DNA of 64,000 bases from Virgibacillus sp. 7505. Its GTDB lineage: Bacteria > Bacillota > Bacilli > Bacillales > Amphibacillaceae. The first letter of the stretch is position 1. Every line of letters starts with the position of its first letter. Below, piece after piece: positions 1 through 8,584 of the stretch. The notes beneath the pieces were generated by a model, which was not told the origin of the DNA, made no database searches, and saw nothing but the letters and a program-made list of their open reading frames with translations. The stretch lies in NCBI RefSeq assembly GCF_002272135.1, contig NZ_NPBF01000014.1, positions 17,635-81,634 on the forward strand, given 5' to 3'. A program made the position numbers and the translations under genes.

Positions 1-644
1 GTCTAATAGGGTTTGCAGGAGCAATTTTAGGAGGGATTCTAACTCTTGGTGGTGTCTATTTAACCATAAGAGCTAATAAAAAGAGCAAAGAAGAGGAAGA
101 TTTGCCGGTTCAGATTTACAGAGTAGAGGAAAGTAAAAACTTTTTGGAGCGCTTAGATCAAATAGAAATGCCGACCTATATATCCAGAGACCCATATGAT
201 ATGAAATATTTTTTCATAGAAGTTGATGAAGATTTAAGGGTTTATTACACAAATACCTTTGAATTATTAACAGTAACTTATTTAGAAGAGCTTCGGCGGA
301 ACTTAACTTTTGTCGATACTGAGACATACAAGATGTTTTTAGACACCCATGAAAAAATAACTAGAATAGAATTGGAAGATTTCTTCGATGCTAAGGATCA
401 AATAATGGAATTCCAAGAGTTAATGATTAAGAAACATTATCCTGAATGGGATTACGAAGAGCAATACGGTTTTTTAGAAGAGTTGGATGATGAAGATGAG
501 GCACGATTTAATGAATTAATGGGGATCTTATGGAAAGCGGATAGGAGGATACATTACCACATAGATCAAGCTTATGGGGACTTATATATTCAATTATCTT
601 TAAAGCATGATGATCTTATTAAAGAGTTAAAAAAAGCAAATTAG
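1..644 (+). CDS. Membrane-anchored phage-region protein, 5' partial
   Basis: The reading frame is open from base 3, so the start codon lies outside the window. The visible N-terminus is one hydrophobic helix (IGFAGAILGGILTLGGVYL) followed by a Lys/Glu-rich linker, then about 180 acidic, probably helical cytoplasmic residues. The TTG at 102 could be read as a start but would cut off the helix. I do not recognise the family. It sits alone before the terminase genes and ends in its own terminator, which fits an accessory gene rather than a structural one. Confidence 0.75.
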   Translation, partial: LIGFAGAILGGILTLGGVYLTIRANKKSKEEEDLPVQIYRVEESKNFLERLDQIEMPTYISRDPYDMKYFFIEVDEDLRVYYTNTFELLTVTYLEELRRNLTFVDTETYKMFLDTHEKITRIELEDFFDAKDQIMEFQELMIKKHYPEWDYEEQYGFLEELDDEDEARFNELMGILWKADRRIHYHIDQAYGDLYIQLSLKHDDLIKELKKAN

Positions 645-671
645 CACCCCATAAAGGGTGTTTTTTATTTA
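643..671 (+). terminator. Rho-independent terminator
   Basis: CACCC/GGGTG stem with an ATAAA loop, followed by TTTTTTATTT, directly after the stop at 644. Confidence 0.8.
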
Positions 672-754
672 GCTTTCGACCTAAGCAACTGATGTGGTTG
701 TTTACGTGGGACGCTAAGACAATACCAAAACCCGGAGGTGGCAGGTGAATGTAA

Positions 755-1657
755 ATGGATTGGAATACGGTTAGAGAAGAATACGAGACAAGTGATATTA
801 CACTGAAAGCATTAGCTGAAAAGCATGATATAAAGCTTGGTACATTGAAAAGTAGGAAAAGTCGTGAAGGATGGTCGAGGGATGCAACTCCTGCTAAAAA
901 GGTTGCAACCCCAAAGAAGAAGGATGCAACCAAGAAAGAGATGCAACCAGAAGAGTTAGTGCCAGAGATTGATGAAGATGGATTGACCAACAAACAGCAA
1001 TTATTCTGCATTTATTATGTTAAGTCATTTAATGCTACACAATCAGCAATAAAAGCTGGTTATAGTCCCGATACTGCTCATGTGCAGGGAAGTCGACTGT
1101 TAAAGAATGATAAGATTGCAGCTGAAATTCGCCGCATAAAGCAGGACTTAACTGATAGCCTGTTTATTGATGCGCAGGATGTGCTGGCGAAGTATGCTGC
1201 TATCGCCTTTGCTGATATAACCGACTTTACGACCTTCGGTAAGAAAGAAGTCGAAGTGATGGGCATGTTCGGTCCTGTTGAAGATGAAGACGGCAATGTG
1301 ATGATGAAAGAAGTTAATTACGTGGACTTCAAGGAATCCAACATGATCGACGGCACTATCATTACTGAAGTGAAGCAAGGTAAAGATGGCGTAGCTATTA
1401 AAATGGCTGACAAGATGAAGGCGCTGGATGTGCTGACTAAATACTTTGAGCTGTTGCCAGATAGCTATAAACGCAGATTGGCAGAAGAGAAGATGCAGCT
1501 TGAGAAAGATAGATTCGCATTCGATAAAGCGAAAGCTAACCTTGATGATGACGAATACGAGGATGATGGATTCATGGATGCATTGGATAAGGCTGCTGAA
1601 GGAGCGTGGGACGATGACGGTGACGATGGAAGCAATACCGAAGCCGAAGAAGCTTAA
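755..1657 (+). CDS. terS: Terminase small subunit
   Basis: 300 aa. It recognises phage DNA and starts headful packaging together with the large subunit. Residues about 1-45 form a helix-turn-helix (LKALAEKHDIKLGTLKSRK), followed by a Lys/Thr linker. Residues about 75-130 carry the terminase_2 motif (LTNKQQLFCIYYVKSFNATQ, then AGYSPDTA), as in PBSX XtmA. The C-terminus is very acidic. Start ATG 755 has GGAGGTGG about 11 nt upstream. The last 44 nt overlap the large subunit gene, so translation is probably coupled. Confidence 0.93.
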   Translation: MDWNTVREEYETSDITLKALAEKHDIKLGTLKSRKSREGWSRDATPAKKVATPKKKDATKKEMQPEELVPEIDEDGLTNKQQLFCIYYVKSFNATQSAIKAGYSPDTAHVQGSRLLKNDKIAAEIRRIKQDLTDSLFIDAQDVLAKYAAIAFADITDFTTFGKKEVEVMGMFGPVEDEDGNVMMKEVNYVDFKESNMIDGTIITEVKQGKDGVAIKMADKMKALDVLTKYFELLPDSYKRRLAEEKMQLEKDRFAFDKAKANLDDDEYEDDGFMDALDKAAEGAWDDDGDDGSNTEAEEA

Positions 1658-2927
1658 GCCGGCGCTGTTTAAGTTCCAGCCGTTCTCCAGAAAGCAGATG
1701 AAGGTGCTGACATGGTGGAATAAGAAGACTCCCGTTCATGATAAAGACGGCATTATATGCGATGGCTCGGTTCGTGCTGGTAAAACAGTCGTGATGAGCC
1801 TTTCTTACGTTATGTGGGGCATGCAGTCATTTAATGAAGAGAACTTTGGAATGGCTGGTAAAACTATCGGGGCACTCCGACGTAACGTAATTACTCCGCT
1901 TAAACGGATGCTGAAGTCCAGAGGATACAAGGTCAAGGATCATCGAGCAGACAACTATCTGACGATAACGAAGAATGGGGTAAGCAATTACTTCTATATC
2001 TTCGGTGGTAAGGATGAAAGCTCGCAGGATCTTATTCAGGGTATCACGCTGGCTGGCATGTTCTTTGACGAAGCAGCACTAATGCCACAGTCATTCGTGA
2101 GCCAGGCAGAAGCACGTTGCTCTGTTGATGGCTCGAAATATTGGTACAACTGCAACCCAGGCAGTCCTTATCATTGGTTCAAGACTGAATACATCGATAA
2201 GCTGCAGGAAAAGAACCTGATTCGCCTACACTTCACGATGGACGACAACCCATCGCTTTCTGAGCGAGTTAAAGCTCGTTATAAGCGCATGTTTACCGGT
2301 GTCTTCTACAAACGGTTCATTCTCGGCTTATGGGTTCTTGCTGAGGGCGTTATATATGACATGTTCAACAATGATAAAGGCGGACACGTTGTAGAGACTA
2401 TTCAGCGGCGGTACACAGATTACTACGTCAGTATTGACTATGGTACTCAGAACCCTACGACATTCGGATTGTGGGGCAAGTTCGAGAAGAAATGGTACAA
2501 GGTCAAGGAGTATTACTACAACGGCCGCGAGAAGTCCAAGCAGAAGACCGATATCGATTACAGCAAGGACTTGAAGGAGTTCACAAAAGGTCTACGGGTC
2601 AAAGGGGTTATCGTGGATCCATCTGCATCCAGCTTCATAGCGCAACTGAAGAAGGATAGGTTCCATGTAATCAAAGCCAAGAACGATGTGCTGGAAGGAA
2701 TTCGTAATGTGCAGTCAGCATTGAGTGATTACCTGATTTACTTCAACGACTGCTGCAAAGAGACATTCAAGGAGTTCTCTTCTTACATCTGGGACGAGAA
2801 GGCAGCCAATCGAGGCGAGGATAAGCCTGTGAAGCAATTCGACCATACGATGGATGCTGACAGGTATTTCATAAATACTATCCTATTTGCTCCTCAAGGA
2901 GGTATCAGCAGTTCTAATGTCTGGTAA
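1614..2927 (+). CDS. terL: Terminase large subunit (PBSX type)
   Basis: About 437 aa. This is the packaging ATPase and nuclease. The Walker A-like P-loop is in CDGSVRAGKTVVMS, Walker B in GMFFDEAALM, and the RNase H-like nuclease region shows SIDYGTQNPTTFG, VIVDPSASSFIAQL and DADRYFINT. I place the start at ATG 1614, with AAGGAG 9 nt upstream, inside the small-subunit gene; the frame stays open back to 1446, but that extension reads as out-of-frame small-subunit sequence. ATG 1626 is an alternative. Confidence 0.93.
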   Translation: MTVTMEAIPKPKKLKPALFKFQPFSRKQMKVLTWWNKKTPVHDKDGIICDGSVRAGKTVVMSLSYVMWGMQSFNEENFGMAGKTIGALRRNVITPLKRMLKSRGYKVKDHRADNYLTITKNGVSNYFYIFGGKDESSQDLIQGITLAGMFFDEAALMPQSFVSQAEARCSVDGSKYWYNCNPGSPYHWFKTEYIDKLQEKNLIRLHFTMDDNPSLSERVKARYKRMFTGVFYKRFILGLWVLAEGVIYDMFNNDKGGHVVETIQRRYTDYYVSIDYGTQNPTTFGLWGKFEKKWYKVKEYYYNGREKSKQKTDIDYSKDLKEFTKGLRVKGVIVDPSASSFIAQLKKDRFHVIKAKNDVLEGIRNVQSALSDYLIYFNDCCKETFKEFSSYIWDEKAANRGEDKPVKQFDHTMDADRYFINTILFAPQGGISSSNVW

Positions 2928-3096
2928 AGAAGATATATTCAAACTTTATGCCATTATCAAACATTGTTCAGATTCGCTTATGGAAATCGAGAGGTTATGC
3001 AGCAGAGCAGAACATTACGGTGTCACGATGGATGATATAAAAGAAATCAAGAGACAGGCAATTATAGGAGCAAGAGGCAAGGATGGTATAGGATGA
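2917..3096 (+). CDS. Small phage protein, unknown
   Basis: About 59 aa, helical and charged, starting MSGKEDIFKLYAII. It overlaps the end of terL by 11 nt and the next gene by 4 nt, so it belongs to the packaging operon. AAGGAGG lies about 13 nt before ATG 2917. No family recognised. Confidence 0.7.
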   Translation: MSGKEDIFKLYAIIKHCSDSLMEIERLCSRAEHYGVTMDDIKEIKRQAIIGARGKDGIG

Positions 3097-3527
3097 ATAA
3101 CCTAACCAAACGGAAGACTGATATCCGCATATGCGAAAGGCTATCATCTGGCAAGCTTCTGAACATTTACTTCCATCGTAAGTTAGGCAAGCCTCCTACA
3201 AAGTATTGGTACGTCGGTGTATGCGTCTCTGAAACTCGCAAACAAGCAAATTTGTGGTTCAACAAGCAGAGTAAGCAGCTGGATATCACGGGTGACGGTA
3301 CTCTGGAAGCATTGATGAGAGCAAAGGAAATCATTCTTGAAGTCGTTCATATGCTTGGCTATGACGAGGAGTTAATAGTTGAGTGGCAGGATGAAAGACG
3401 ACGCAGTGCATACCGTTGGCTTAAACGATATGGATTCCAAGATTACTATGACGATGATGGGAACCTTATTGGCTATGGCATTGCAAATCCAGACCTATAC
3501 GAATTCATACCAACACAAGCCGAGTAG
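3093..3527 (+). CDS. Phage protein between terminase and portal, unknown
   Basis: 144 aa, soluble and rich in Trp and Tyr, with an acidic turn near the C-terminus (YYDDDGNLIGYG). It starts by ATGA overlap with the previous gene. Its TAG stop lies inside the loop of the terminator at 3516-3540. Position suggests a packaging or head accessory role; no family recognised. Confidence 0.75.
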   Translation: MNNLTKRKTDIRICERLSSGKLLNIYFHRKLGKPPTKYWYVGVCVSETRKQANLWFNKQSKQLDITGDGTLEALMRAKEIILEVVHMLGYDEELIVEWQDERRRSAYRWLKRYGFQDYYDDDGNLIGYGIANPDLYEFIPTQAE

Positions 3528-3540
3528 GCTTTTTTATTTT
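3516..3540 (+). terminator. Terminator overlapping a stop codon
   Basis: AAGCC/GGCTT stem followed by TTTTATTTT; the stop codon of the upstream gene (3525-3527) is in the loop and stem. Confidence 0.6.
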
Positions 3541-3560
3541 GCACGAAAGAAGGTGAGAGA

Positions 3561-5204
3561 ATGCCAAATGGTCCGATCGAGTGGACGAAATGGGGAGAAG
3601 ACGTGATAAAGGAATATCACGGCCCTATTTCAGATTATCGCAAACTATACGATGGTGATCACACCGAATTGTTCGGCCGAGCAAAAGACTTGGTCGATAA
3701 GGGTGAAATCGTCGATAACATTACAGAGGGTAAACGCAAGGCTATAAACGTCCGTCCGCCTTATATCATAGCCAATGTAGCCAAGTTAATACCTGAGATA
3801 CCCGCAACGCTGGTGGCGCGATCTATCGGCAAGATACAGTCGTCTGTAAAATCAACGGATGAGCAGAACGAGAGTTTGGATGAAGAAACAGAGAAAAAGA
3901 TTGATGGTCCTAATGATGATTCGTTCAACGGCACCGTACTAGATATCCAGAATGAACTGATTAAGCAGATCGATAAGAACAGCAAGCTGCAGTTCGAGCA
4001 CTGGTCAAATATTGTCGCGCATCAAGTCGATGGTGGCCTTGTTGGCTGCGTGTGGGAAGATGAGCGTGGCATAAGGCTGGAATTCAAGCAAAGAGATGTC
4101 TACTTCCCACATGAAGATGAATTAGGCAGTGATCTTGCCTACTATTTTGAGCGAGAAGATGAAAAATATCTGCATGTATATAGAGAGCGTGTTGAAGAGA
4201 ATGGATTGCGAACCTCCAACATGCTCTTTTCTATTGGCAGAGATTCCAAAACCAATAGGATTGATGATGAGAAAGCGAAAGAAATCCTTGGTATGAAGGA
4301 AACAGACAAGCTGGAAGTATTCTATGAGGGGCGCAACCGTCCATTCATTCAGTATTGGGCGAATGAAAAGACATTTTCCCATCCTTACGGGAAATCAGTT
4401 CTCAAAGACCAGTTCGGTAAGCAAGATGAAATCAACTGGACACTGACACGCAGTGGACTAACATTCGAGCGTAACGGTAAGCCGAGACTTGCTGTATCGA
4501 AGGAAGTATTCCAAGCACTGCAGGATGCTGCACAGCAGCGATATGGCGATGAAACAAAGATTGACCATCGTGACTTGGAAATCACTACAATGGATGACCA
4601 AGGAAAGTCACTGGAAGTCATCCAAATCGACATCACCAAGATCGGTGACATCCAGTGGGTTAAAGACCTCATGAAGCTCATGTTCGTAGAGACAAGGACT
4701 TCTGAAAAGGCGGTCGATTTCTACATGGACGAAGGCGGCAGCCCGGCACAATCCGGTGTTGCTAAGTTCTACGACCTGTTCACATCCATATCCAAAGCCG
4801 ATCAGTTGCAGAAAGAATATATCTACTTCCTGCAACAGCTATTCGAAAGTGCGCTGTGGCTGGCTAATCAAGATGATCCTGCTGTGATTATAGAGGAACC
4901 GGAAATCACAGTTCAATCCATGGTACCGGTTAGCCGTAAGGAGCTTATCGAAGAGAATATGATTCCATTCAACGGCAGCAAACAGGCGCAGTCGCTCGAG
5001 ACAACTGTACGCCGCATTAATCCTCATGCATCGGAAGAATGGATTCAAGAGGAGATTGTACGTATCGAAGAGGAAGCAACATCGAGCAACAGCATGTCAG
5101 CTGGCGCTATGACGCTGGCTAACTTCATGGATAATCCAGCTGATCGTAGCAATGAGCAGGAAACCAACGAGGAAGAGGAGGAGGCAGAAGATGAAGAAAG
5201 TTAA
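3561..5204 (+). CDS. Portal protein
   Basis: 547 aa. It forms the dodecameric ring at the capsid vertex through which DNA is packaged. The N-terminus (GPIEWTKWGEDVI...YRKLYDGDH) and the central region before GSPAQSGVAKFYDLF fit the SPP1 gp6/A118-like portal family, and the position right after the terminase agrees. The C-terminus is a long acidic tail ending in Glu runs. Start ATG 3561 follows AAGAAGGTGAGAG. It overlaps the next gene by 14 nt. Confidence 0.9.
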   Translation: MPNGPIEWTKWGEDVIKEYHGPISDYRKLYDGDHTELFGRAKDLVDKGEIVDNITEGKRKAINVRPPYIIANVAKLIPEIPATLVARSIGKIQSSVKSTDEQNESLDEETEKKIDGPNDDSFNGTVLDIQNELIKQIDKNSKLQFEHWSNIVAHQVDGGLVGCVWEDERGIRLEFKQRDVYFPHEDELGSDLAYYFEREDEKYLHVYRERVEENGLRTSNMLFSIGRDSKTNRIDDEKAKEILGMKETDKLEVFYEGRNRPFIQYWANEKTFSHPYGKSVLKDQFGKQDEINWTLTRSGLTFERNGKPRLAVSKEVFQALQDAAQQRYGDETKIDHRDLEITTMDDQGKSLEVIQIDITKIGDIQWVKDLMKLMFVETRTSEKAVDFYMDEGGSPAQSGVAKFYDLFTSISKADQLQKEYIYFLQQLFESALWLANQDDPAVIIEEPEITVQSMVPVSRKELIEENMIPFNGSKQAQSLETTVRRINPHASEEWIQEEIVRIEEEATSSNSMSAGAMTLANFMDNPADRSNEQETNEEEEEAEDEES

Positions 5205-5454
5205 AATTGAGCTTGAACAAAAATTGACGTACTCCGAAGAAATGGTCGTAGGAGTGCCAGATTACTTGTCAGCAAATGATCTCTCTATACTCGTTGAAGG
5301 CATCCTTCAAAATCGTCCTGATGTAAGTCCGAAAGATGTAGCCTATATTCTCGAAAATGAGTATGAACTGAAAATAGATAAACAATCTTTTAATTTTCCA
5401 GAGCAAAGCAGCGACTCCGAAACAGAAGTATTCAATGTTTACGATGTAAAGTAG
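5191..5454 (+). CDS. Small phage protein, unknown
   Basis: About 87 aa (MKKVKIELEQKLTYSEEMVV...), acidic. ATG 5191 is chosen because GAGGAGGAG lies just upstream inside the portal gene; the frame is open back to 5152, but that stretch is portal coding sequence. It sits between portal and MuF head genes. No family recognised. Confidence 0.7.
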   Translation: MKKVKIELEQKLTYSEEMVVGVPDYLSANDLSILVEGILQNRPDVSPKDVAYILENEYELKIDKQSFNFPEQSSDSETEVFNVYDVK

Positions 5455-5465
5455 GGTAGGCTCTT

Positions 5466-6911
5466 ATGAATGAGGAACAACTACTCAAATACATCACAGC
5501 TTCCGTATCAGCCATTAACGACCAGGTACAAGATGCAGGTGACCTACAACAGGATGATGAAGCTAGCGTGTTGATTGAGTCTATAATACAGATTCTTGAG
5601 CAGATGGACATCGATATTAATACTGTCATTCCTGAATTACTCTTGAAAGCTTACTTCGGGGGCATTGACCAAGCTACTGCAATGCTAATTGATGAGGGTA
5701 TGGATATCGAGAAGGTTGCAGCGTTAACCGCATCCGGTAAAGTTGCAGCACCATTCCAGAAGAAAGTCCATTTGGACGCAGTCAATGAGCTTGTGAGCGA
5801 TACACTAAGTGATTTTCAGGCCGCTATTCGTACTGCAAAGGGCAGTGCAAAGGACAACATTGAAGACACGCTCAAAGAGGTTAAGAAAGATATAACCAAT
5901 GGTCTTATTGTTGGAGATGCTCGTAAGGTTATACAGCAACGTGTGGCCAAGTCCTTTGAAAAGGGTGGATTAACCTCATTCGTTACGAAGGACGGCAAGA
6001 AGCTGCCGTTGGACTTCTATGCAATGACAGTTACAAGAGCAAAGACACGAGAAGCCACCACACAAGGCTCTGTCAATCGCTATAAAGAGAATAAAGTTAC
6101 ATTAGTCCAGGTCAACGAAAGAAGCGACACATGCGAAGTATGTGCTCGATTCAAGGACATGGTAATCGATCTCACTGGCGATAATCCTGGCTTCAAATCG
6201 ATAAAGGACAAAGGTGTAAAGCTTCCGCCTTACCATCCTAACTGCCAAGGAACTGTTAGACCGTTTGTTCTGGCGTTCAAAACAGAGGAGCAAATACAAA
6301 AGGAAAAGGGCAAATGGAAGTCTTTCAATCCTGAGAAGGACCCCCGTTCTATAACTGCTAAGAAGCAATATGAGCGCAATCAGAAGATAAGGCAGCAGGC
6401 TAATGCTGAAAAGAAAGAGTATGCTAAGTGGAAAGCAATGTTTGGTGATGAAGCACCTAAAACCATCGGATCATTCCGGCGCATGAAAAGAGCTAACTCT
6501 ACTAACTACCAGCATCTTGAAAAAAGATTTGAGAAAGAGAATGTACTCTCATCTCAACGGGAAAGAATCAATAGTGGATATTATCCTAAAACTATCAGTA
6601 AAGGTAAACAAAACAAGCATATTGAAGGTACTAACGAATATAAGATGCATATGTTAAAATTAGGGGAAAGGGGATCTAAGCCTTCCATCCTAACCGAAGA
6701 TCCTGAAAAGTTAGTGAATCAATATAGTGGAACTGGCCGTATTATTGCTAGCAGCTTGAGGAATCCACCTAAAGAGGCGATAACTGCAGGCAAGATTATT
6801 GGTCAATATTTTGATCCTGGATCCATGGAATACGTAGATACTAGAGCCTTTATGATTGTTTATTCTAATAATGGGGTCCATTTATATCCGAAGAAGGAGG
6901 ATGAATATTGA
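5466..6911 (+). CDS. MuF minor head protein fused to a C-terminal Ntox50-like toxin
   Basis: 481 aa. Residues about 1-300 are a phage head morphogenesis protein (Mu gpF/SPP1 gp7 family), with the signature EVCARFKDMVIDL, then LPPYHPNCQGTVRPF. After a Lys-rich linker (about 300-375), residues about 378-478 form a separate module: KQNKHIEGTNEY, LVNQYSGTGRI, IIGQYFDPGS and IVYSNNGVHLYP. These match my recollection of the polymorphic toxin type 50 (Ntox50) family, predicted RNases. MuF-toxin fusions are known in temperate phages, and the toxin may be carried with the virion. A 72-aa gene starts at its stop codon. Confidence 0.85.
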   Translation: MNEEQLLKYITASVSAINDQVQDAGDLQQDDEASVLIESIIQILEQMDIDINTVIPELLLKAYFGGIDQATAMLIDEGMDIEKVAALTASGKVAAPFQKKVHLDAVNELVSDTLSDFQAAIRTAKGSAKDNIEDTLKEVKKDITNGLIVGDARKVIQQRVAKSFEKGGLTSFVTKDGKKLPLDFYAMTVTRAKTREATTQGSVNRYKENKVTLVQVNERSDTCEVCARFKDMVIDLTGDNPGFKSIKDKGVKLPPYHPNCQGTVRPFVLAFKTEEQIQKEKGKWKSFNPEKDPRSITAKKQYERNQKIRQQANAEKKEYAKWKAMFGDEAPKTIGSFRRMKRANSTNYQHLEKRFEKENVLSSQRERINSGYYPKTISKGKQNKHIEGTNEYKMHMLKLGERGSKPSILTEDPEKLVNQYSGTGRIIASSLRNPPKEAITAGKIIGQYFDPGSMEYVDTRAFMIVYSNNGVHLYPKKEDEY

Positions 6912-7129
6912 TGACTGCGAAAATGTTGGTTAAATTAGCAGAGAATATCGATAAAAAAGTAGAAGTCCATCTGAAGAATGGAGAAAAGCTACGTTGTAAA
7001 CCACAACAGTATTTAGAAGAGGATTATGAGTCCTTTTTGGTGGAGACATATGAAAATTACGGGTCATATTCAGCTGGCATGTTAGTTGAATTAGAGGAAG
7101 ATCAAATCTCTACTGTGAAGAAAATCTAA
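6911..7129 (+). CDS. Candidate immunity protein for the MuF toxin
   Basis: 72 aa (MTAKMLVKLAENIDKK...), predicted mostly beta, acidic at the C-terminus, with no signal peptide or membrane helix. It starts at ATG 6911, one base into the upstream stop (TGATG), with AAGGAGG 10 nt before it, and is followed by a terminator. Being immediately 3' of a polymorphic toxin domain is the standard place for the cognate immunity gene. Function is inferred from position only. Confidence 0.6.
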   Translation: MTAKMLVKLAENIDKKVEVHLKNGEKLRCKPQQYLEEDYESFLVETYENYGSYSAGMLVELEEDQISTVKKI

Positions 7130-7130
7130 A

Positions 7131-7168
7131 AAGTCATCTCTCGTACATTTGAAGAGATGGCTTTTTTA
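7131..7168 (+). terminator. Terminator after toxin-immunity pair
   Basis: AAGTCATCTCT/AGAGATGGCTT stem (one G-U pair) followed by TTTTTATA. Confidence 0.85.
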
Positions 7169-7244
7169 TATTCTCCTGAAAGGAAGTGATCCTACATCTC
7201 GCTTTGCTACTGCGTTATGTAGCTGCTGAAAGGTGGTGGTGATA

Positions 7245-7328
7245 TTGAAGAGTAGTACACTGCATAATGCATTGCTTGCTATTGCATACATCGAATATAG
7301 GTATAGCAATAAAAACGAAAGCCGATAA
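7245..7328 (+). CDS. Possible tiny phage ORF (27 aa)
   Basis: TTG start with AAAGGTGGTGGTGAT upstream, encoding MKSSTLHNALLAIAYIEYRY followed by SNKNESR. Its stop lies in the loop of the next hairpin, as at 3527. It fills the only sizeable gap in the head gene block. Whether it is translated is uncertain. Confidence 0.35.
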   Translation: MKSSTLHNALLAIAYIEYRYSNKNESR

Positions 7329-7341
7329 GGCTTATTTTTTT
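7316..7341 (+). terminator. Terminator before the scaffold gene
   Basis: AAGCC/GGCTT stem around GATAA, followed by ATTTTTTT. Same design as the hairpin at 3516-3540. Confidence 0.6.
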
Positions 7342-7422
7342 ATGCCCAAACCATATTGACGGCGCTAAAAGCTATATGAGTATTGGTTCCTGCACCATAA
7401 AGCAGAGGAGAGGAGCAACACA

Positions 7423-8187
7423 ATGAAACCATTCACCGTTATTTATCTATGGATTATCAGTCTACTAACTCCGGCAGCTGCGCCTGCTGTTGAACGTCGC
7501 ATGCCGTACAAACTTAATCTTCAGTTCTTTGCTGATGGAGAAGATGACGAGGGCGGCGATGAGAATGACGGAGGAGACGACGATGATTCGGATGAGGACG
7601 AGGACGAAGATGACACGCCGGATTTAAACGAGCTGCTAAAGAATCCGAAGTTCAAGAAGCAATATAATGAGCGATTCAAGACACAGCTTGGAAAACGAAT
7701 GAAGAAGTTCGAGGGCATTGACCCTGAAGAGGCTCGCCGACTCAAACAACAGGCAGAGAAGAAGAAGGGGAAAGGCGCTGACGATGATGAAGGTGACGAT
7801 TCCCAATCAAAGGAGCAAGAACAACGCCTCCTGCGGGCGGAACGCAGAGAAAAGCGGGCGCTAGTAAAAGAAGAAGCGCTGGAACGCGGTCACAATCCTA
7901 AGTTGGTTGCCCGTCTTATCGACTTGAATGAAGTGGATCTGGACGAAGACGGAGAGTCAGACAACCTCGAAGAGCTTATCGATGATCTTGAAGCGGAATT
8001 CGGTCATCTACTCGGTGGTAGTCGTGACGATAATGAGGACGATGAGGATGAAGACGAACCTTCGACAAAGAAGAAAGCGTACAAGCCTGGTCGGAACCAG
8101 AAAAACAATAATAAAACGAAAAAGAAAGATCCGCGAGCTCTCGGTGCTGAACGTGCTGCTGCTCGCCACAAAAAGAAGGAGGACTAA
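7423..8187 (+). CDS. Capsid scaffolding protein
   Basis: 254 aa, extremely charged. After a hydrophobic leader-like start, the PYKLNLQFFADG motif typical of phage head proteins appears at residue 27, then a long Asp/Glu tract, coiled-coil-like charged helices and a Lys-rich tail. Composition, size and place just before decoration and capsid genes fit a scaffold. Start ATG 7423 has GAGAGGAG upstream; an internal ATG at 7501 would begin at the LNLQFFA motif but has no ribosome site. Confidence 0.8.
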   Translation: MKPFTVIYLWIISLLTPAAAPAVERRMPYKLNLQFFADGEDDEGGDENDGGDDDDSDEDEDEDDTPDLNELLKNPKFKKQYNERFKTQLGKRMKKFEGIDPEEARRLKQQAEKKKGKGADDDEGDDSQSKEQEQRLLRAERREKRALVKEEALERGHNPKLVARLIDLNEVDLDEDGESDNLEELIDDLEAEFGHLLGGSRDDNEDDEDEDEPSTKKKAYKPGRNQKNNNKTKKKDPRALGAERAAARHKKKED

Positions 8188-8190
8188 TCA

Positions 8191-8553
8191 ATGAATCTAC
8201 AACCTCGCCGCGAAGTAATCGCAGGACAGAAAGAGTTCTTGCGTAACGCTAATGATCTACAGTTCAAAACAGCTGGTGCAACACTTTCTGGCGCCGACTT
8301 TACTGCTGGAGAGTACGTGAAAGCTGGTACCGCAGTGTACAAGGGTGAAGATGGCTTATTCCATCCTTGGGCGGTCGATACGCCTGCTACTGCTCCTGCT
8401 GCTGGTCTGACAACACATGATGTCAAAGTTCTATCCAATCAAAATCCGATTGTCGGAGTACTTGCTGCCGGTCATCCACTTGAACGAAAATGCACAGGCG
8501 TTAATGCTGCATTTAAAGAAGCTACTAAAGGCCGTCTTGTATTCGATATCTAA
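8191..8553 (+). CDS. Head decoration protein
   Basis: 120 aa, with Ala/Gly/Thr-rich beta segments (SGADFTAGEYVKAGTAVYKG) typical of small capsid-stabilising proteins of the lambda gpD/head-fibre sort. It lies between scaffold and major capsid genes, the usual decoration position. GGAGG precedes ATG 8191. Confidence 0.7.
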   Translation: MNLQPRREVIAGQKEFLRNANDLQFKTAGATLSGADFTAGEYVKAGTAVYKGEDGLFHPWAVDTPATAPAAGLTTHDVKVLSNQNPIVGVLAAGHPLERKCTGVNAAFKEATKGRLVFDI

Positions 8554-8584
8554 AAAACGAAGGTAATTGAAAGGGGAAAAATAC

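Noticed and set aside
1446..1613. N-terminal extension of the large terminase
   Set aside because: It is an out-of-frame reading of the small subunit gene; a ribosome site supports ATG 1614.
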